Positions 61,129 to 64,000 of a DNA stretch of 64,000 nt are shown piece by piece; within the stretch, counting starts at the first letter, position 1; each line of letters opens with the position of its first letter. The notes beneath the pieces were generated by a model that made no database searches, was not told the origin of the DNA, and worked only from the letters and a program-made list of their open reading frames with translations. Source of the DNA: AWTP1-18 sp036504515 (lineage in GTDB: Bacteria > Pseudomonadota > Gammaproteobacteria > Burkholderiales > Rhodocyclaceae). The position numbers were made by a program, and so were the translations under genes. Location: the NCBI GenBank assembly GCA_036504515.1, contig DASXVA010000004.1:1-64000 (forward strand), written 5' to 3'.

Positions 61129-62477
61129 TGAGCCAACTCTTGAATCACAATAACTTTTTTGCGGTGGAACTCATGCGTCGTGCTTTGCTGTCCGGAGTGG
61201 TCTCCTTATTCCTGACTTCCCCTCTTGCTGTTATGGCTCAGAGTCGTGTGCCGATCGAAGCGGACCGAGTCATTGCTGTCGTTAATGACGAAGCCATTAC
61301 CCTTTCCGAGCTCAATGCAAGAGTTGCCACTGTCGAGCGGCAGCTCAAGGGACAGAACACTCCGCTTCCACCCCGTGAAATTCTGACCAAGCAAATTCTT
61401 GAGCGACTGATTGTGGATCGCGCTCAGATGCAATTGGCACGAGAGTCCGGTATTGCGATTTCTGACGCTGAGCTTGATGCCGCTTTACGCCGGATTGCGG
61501 ATGCCAACAAGATTGCACCCCAGGATTTCCGTAGTCGTCTGGAAAAGGATGGCATTCGCTGGAGTCGTTTCCGCGAGGAAATTCGTGAAGAAATCACTTT
61601 GGCCCGTTTGCGGGAACGGGAGGTAGATGGTCGGGTCAATGTTACTGAAGGTGAAGTTGATAACTATCTGGCAAACACAGCCACCCATGGCGATGCCGAT
61701 GTTCAGCTCAACATCGCTCACATTCTGATTCGGGCACCGGAGCAGGCGACGACGGACCAGTTGACTCGCCTCAGCAACAAGGCTGACCAGGCCATGGCTC
61801 AGCTGCGCAGGGGTGAGCCCTTTGCCAAGGTGGCGGCGGCTTTTTCCGATTCTGGTGATGCCATGACGGGGGGGGTACTGGGTCTGCGACCCATGGACCG
61901 TTTGCCTGGCCTGTATGCCGAAGCTGCCCAGCAGCTTAAGCCGGGAGCCATCAGTGACGTTCTGCGCAGCCCGGCCGGATTTCACATCATCAAATTGCTG
62001 GAACGCCGTGGCGGCGTTGATGCTTTGCCGGCGCTGCGTCAGACCCATGCTCGCCATATCCTGATCAAGGTTAATGAAGTGGTCTCCGATGCCGAAGCAC
62101 GACGGAAAATTGAAGTCCTGCGCGAGCGTATCGTCAATGGCGGCGACTTCGCCGAGCTGGCAAAACTGCATTCCAACGATCTTTCTTCCACCAAGGGTGG
62201 TGATCTCGGTTGGCTCAATCAAGGTGACACGGTGCCTGAGTTTGAAAAGGCGATGGATGCGCTCAAATTCAACGAACTCAGCCAGCCCGTCAAATCTCCC
62301 TTTGGCTACCACCTGATCCAGGTACTGGAGCGCCGCACCGACGAAGGCTCACCGGAGCGCAAGCGTATGGCGGCGCGGCAGGCCCTGCGCGAACGCAAGG
62401 CCGACGAGGCTTACGATGACTGGCTGCGTCAATTGCGCGACAAGGCCTATGTCGAGTACAAGCTTGAGGACAATTAA
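61128..62477 (+). CDS. surA: Periplasmic chaperone/peptidyl-prolyl isomerase SurA
   Basis: Chaperone that escorts outer-membrane proteins such as LptD. The 449-residue product has a signal peptide ending at about VMAQS and a SurA N-domain (RVIAVVNDEAITLSELNAR). Two parvulin domains follow (LNIAHILIRAPE and TKGGDLGWLNQGDTVPEFEKA), then a C-helix. The start is at 61128 (overlap with lptD) or at the in-frame ATG 61173, which gives a cleaner signal peptide. Confidence 0.95.
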   Translation: MSQLLNHNNFFAVELMRRALLSGVVSLFLTSPLAVMAQSRVPIEADRVIAVVNDEAITLSELNARVATVERQLKGQNTPLPPREILTKQILERLIVDRAQMQLARESGIAISDAELDAALRRIADANKIAPQDFRSRLEKDGIRWSRFREEIREEITLARLREREVDGRVNVTEGEVDNYLANTATHGDADVQLNIAHILIRAPEQATTDQLTRLSNKADQAMAQLRRGEPFAKVAAAFSDSGDAMTGGVLGLRPMDRLPGLYAEAAQQLKPGAISDVLRSPAGFHIIKLLERRGGVDALPALRQTHARHILIKVNEVVSDAEARRKIEVLRERIVNGGDFAELAKLHSNDLSSTKGGDLGWLNQGDTVPEFEKAMDALKFNELSQPVKSPFGYHLIQVLERRTDEGSPERKRMAARQALRERKADEAYDDWLRQLRDKAYVEYKLEDN

Positions 62478-63402
62478 GCCCCTCGTCGTTACCAGTGGCG
62501 AGCCTGCCGGCATCGGTCCGGAACTGTGTCTTGCCCTGGCGGATGCCGACCTTCCTGTGCCCCTGGTTGTTCTCGGGGACAGGAACCTGATAGAAGCCCG
62601 GGCTCGGGCTCTGGGCCGGTCTATCGGGACTCTCAATATTATCCATGTGCCCTTGCGGACAGCTTCGCTAGCCGGAAAGTTGGACCCGGCGAACGCCCCC
62701 TACGTCATCGACCTGCTTGATCGCGCCCTGGCCGGGTGTCTTAGTGGTGAGTTTTCTGGGATGGTCACGGCGCCGGTACACAAAGGCGTCATCAACGATG
62801 CGGGCATCCCCTTCACCGGCCATACCGAATACCTTGCCGACAAGACTGGCACCGCAAAGGTAGTCATGATGCTTGCCGGTGGCGGCTTGCATGTGGCCTT
62901 GGTGACGACCCATCTTGCCCTCAAGGACGTGCCGGCGGCCATTACTCGGGACGAAGTGGAAACCACCCTGCGCATCGTTCATCACGATTTGCACAGCAAG
63001 TTTGGTATCAGCAACCCCCGCATCCTTGTGGCCGGTCTTAATCCCCATGCCGGGGAAGGCGGGCACATGGGGCGCGAAGAAATCGATGTCATTGAACCGG
63101 TTATCGCCAAGTTGAGAAGCGAAGGGTTTGACATCGTTGGTCCCTTGCCGGCAGACACTCTTTTTACGCGCAAGGTTCTGGCCGGCTCCCATGCCCAGGT
63201 GGCCATGTACCACGATCAAGGCTTGGCTGTACTCAAGTACGCGGCCTTCGAGGAAGGCGTCAATATCACCCTGGGTTTGCCTGTGTTGCGTACCTCCGTC
63301 GACCACGGCACCGCCCTCGACCTAGCGGGTACCGGCAAAGCAGACCCCGGTAGCTTGTTCGCTGCCGTCAATATGGCCGCTGAAATCGTGGCACGACAAT
63401 GA
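62449..63402 (+). CDS. pdxA: 4-hydroxythreonine-4-phosphate dehydrogenase
   Basis: Makes the pyridoxal-phosphate precursor from 4-phosphohydroxy-L-threonine. The 317-residue protein has VTSGEPAGIGPE, the metal-binding FTGHTEYLAD and the conserved GLNPHAGEGGHMGREE, then MYHDQGL. Candidate starts are ATG 62449 and TTG 62464, both inside the surA end; I chose the ATG. It overlaps rsmA by 4 nt. Confidence 0.94.
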   Translation: MSSTSLRTIKPLVVTSGEPAGIGPELCLALADADLPVPLVVLGDRNLIEARARALGRSIGTLNIIHVPLRTASLAGKLDPANAPYVIDLLDRALAGCLSGEFSGMVTAPVHKGVINDAGIPFTGHTEYLADKTGTAKVVMMLAGGGLHVALVTTHLALKDVPAAITRDEVETTLRIVHHDLHSKFGISNPRILVAGLNPHAGEGGHMGREEIDVIEPVIAKLRSEGFDIVGPLPADTLFTRKVLAGSHAQVAMYHDQGLAVLKYAAFEEGVNITLGLPVLRTSVDHGTALDLAGTGKADPGSLFAAVNMAAEIVARQ

Positions 63403-64000
63403 AACACATACCCAGAAAACGGTTCGGCCAGAATTTCCTCAACTCACCCGGCGTCATCCGCAAAATTGTTAGTGCCATCGGCCCCCAGCCGGATGACCTC
63501 ATGGTGGAAATCGGCCCTGGTTTGGCCGCCCTGACCGAACCCCTGACGGAAGTGCTCAAGCACTTGCATGTGGTTGAGATTGACCGGGATCTGATCGCCG
63601 GACTCAAGGAAAACTTTCCCCCCGAGAAGCTCACCATCCATGAAGGCGATGCCCTCAAGTTCGACTTTGGGCAGTTGGGATCAAACCTGCGTGTCGTTGG
63701 CAACCTGCCCTACAACATCTCCTCGCCTTTGCTGTTTCACCTGACCGCCTTCGCCGATCAGGTGAAGGACATGCATTTCATGTTGCAGCGGGAAGTAGTG
63801 GACCGCATGGCCTCCGAGGCTGGGAGCGGCGAATACGGGCGGCTCACGGTCATGCTGCAGTACCGCTACTGGATCGAACGACTGTTCATTGTTCCCCCCG
63901 GCGCCTTTACGCCGCCCCCCAAAGTGGACTCCGCTATCGTGCGCTTGATCCCCAAACCCCCGGAACACATGCAGGTTTGCAATGTGGACTTGTTGGGCAC
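63399..64000 (+). CDS. rsmA: 16S rRNA dimethyladenosine transferase (partial, cut by window end)
   Basis: KsgA, which dimethylates two adenines at the 3' end of 16S rRNA. About 200 residues are visible. The N-terminus reads MKHIPRKRFGQNFLNSP and contains the SAM-binding EIGPGLAALTEPL and the motif NLPYNISSPLL. ATG at 63399 overlaps the pdxA stop. The order lptD-surA-pdxA-rsmA is conserved in beta- and gammaproteobacteria. Confidence 0.95.
   Translation, partial: MKHIPRKRFGQNFLNSPGVIRKIVSAIGPQPDDLMVEIGPGLAALTEPLTEVLKHLHVVEIDRDLIAGLKENFPPEKLTIHEGDALKFDFGQLGSNLRVVGNLPYNISSPLLFHLTAFADQVKDMHFMLQREVVDRMASEAGSGEYGRLTVMLQYRYWIERLFIVPPGAFTPPPKVDSAIVRLIPKPPEHMQVCNVDLLG

Overview
The window looks like a chromosomal segment of a GC-rich betaproteobacterium, most plausibly of the order Rhodocyclales. 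This placement is an inference from gene content and gene order: algZ/algR beside argH, hemCDXY, dusB-fis-purH-purD-hemF, pepP-murU-amgK divergent from lptD-surA-pdxA-rsmA, a CIRCE-controlled groESL, and a ferredoxin-type assimilatory sulfite reductase cluster. Almost all of it is core housekeeping DNA. No complete insertion sequence, prophage, CRISPR array or tRNA gene is visible.

Layout. 0-9 kb: the 3' end of a 5S rRNA gene and its terminator, an AlgZ/AlgR-type two-component pair (minus strand), then argH, a Ser/Thr kinase fused to a cyclic-nucleotide-binding domain, and a PAS-GAF-PAS-GGDEF protein (plus strand). A YciA-type thioesterase and an Atm1-type ABC exporter are divergent. 9.2-10 kb: a gene-poor, partly AT-rich stretch with two related palindromes and a tandem repeat, probably a scar of lost mobile DNA. 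10-16 kb: a sulfate-assimilation operon (TauE/SafE exporter, cysI, DUF934, APS-reductase-type cysH, cysD, cysN), followed by dsbB. 16.5-19.6 kb: an orphan membrane-anchored protein, then groES-groEL. 19.7-28 kb: a Cache chemoreceptor, PBP4 (dacB), an LpxH-like phosphoesterase, an M48 lipoprotein, sfsA, a GNAT enzyme and an orphan Cache histidine kinase. 28-35 kb: a WYL regulator, ubiD, two GT4 glycosyltransferases, a SnoaL-like secreted protein divergent from a LysR regulator, and dgkA.

35.2-36.7 kb: the main accessory feature. An AT-rich gene of unknown function is enclosed by two inverted copies of a long intergenic repeat. A second small overlapping ORF with its own ribosome binding site precedes the unknown gene.

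36.7-49 kb: acpH, ubiC-ubiA, recG, ridA, fliW, a SPOR protein, a DUF2802 protein, a YdcF-family protein, and the haem operon hemC-hemD-hemX-hemY facing hemF. 49-54.6 kb: purD, purH, fis, dusB and a UbiH-like hydroxylase. 54.6-64 kb: pepP, murU and amgK (minus strand), divergent from lptD, surA, pdxA and rsmA (plus strand, cut by the window end). LptD is about 290 residues longer than usual because of a Pro/Ala-rich N-terminal region carrying three copies of an F-x-V-D-P-x-L-L motif.

Together the genes cover sulfate to sulfide assimilation, tetrapyrrole, purine and ubiquinone synthesis, and envelope assembly (LptD/SurA, peptidoglycan recycling by AmgK/MurU, PBP4, DsbB). Signalling is provided by AlgZR, a cNMP-linked kinase, a diguanylate cyclase, a chemoreceptor and an orphan sensor kinase.
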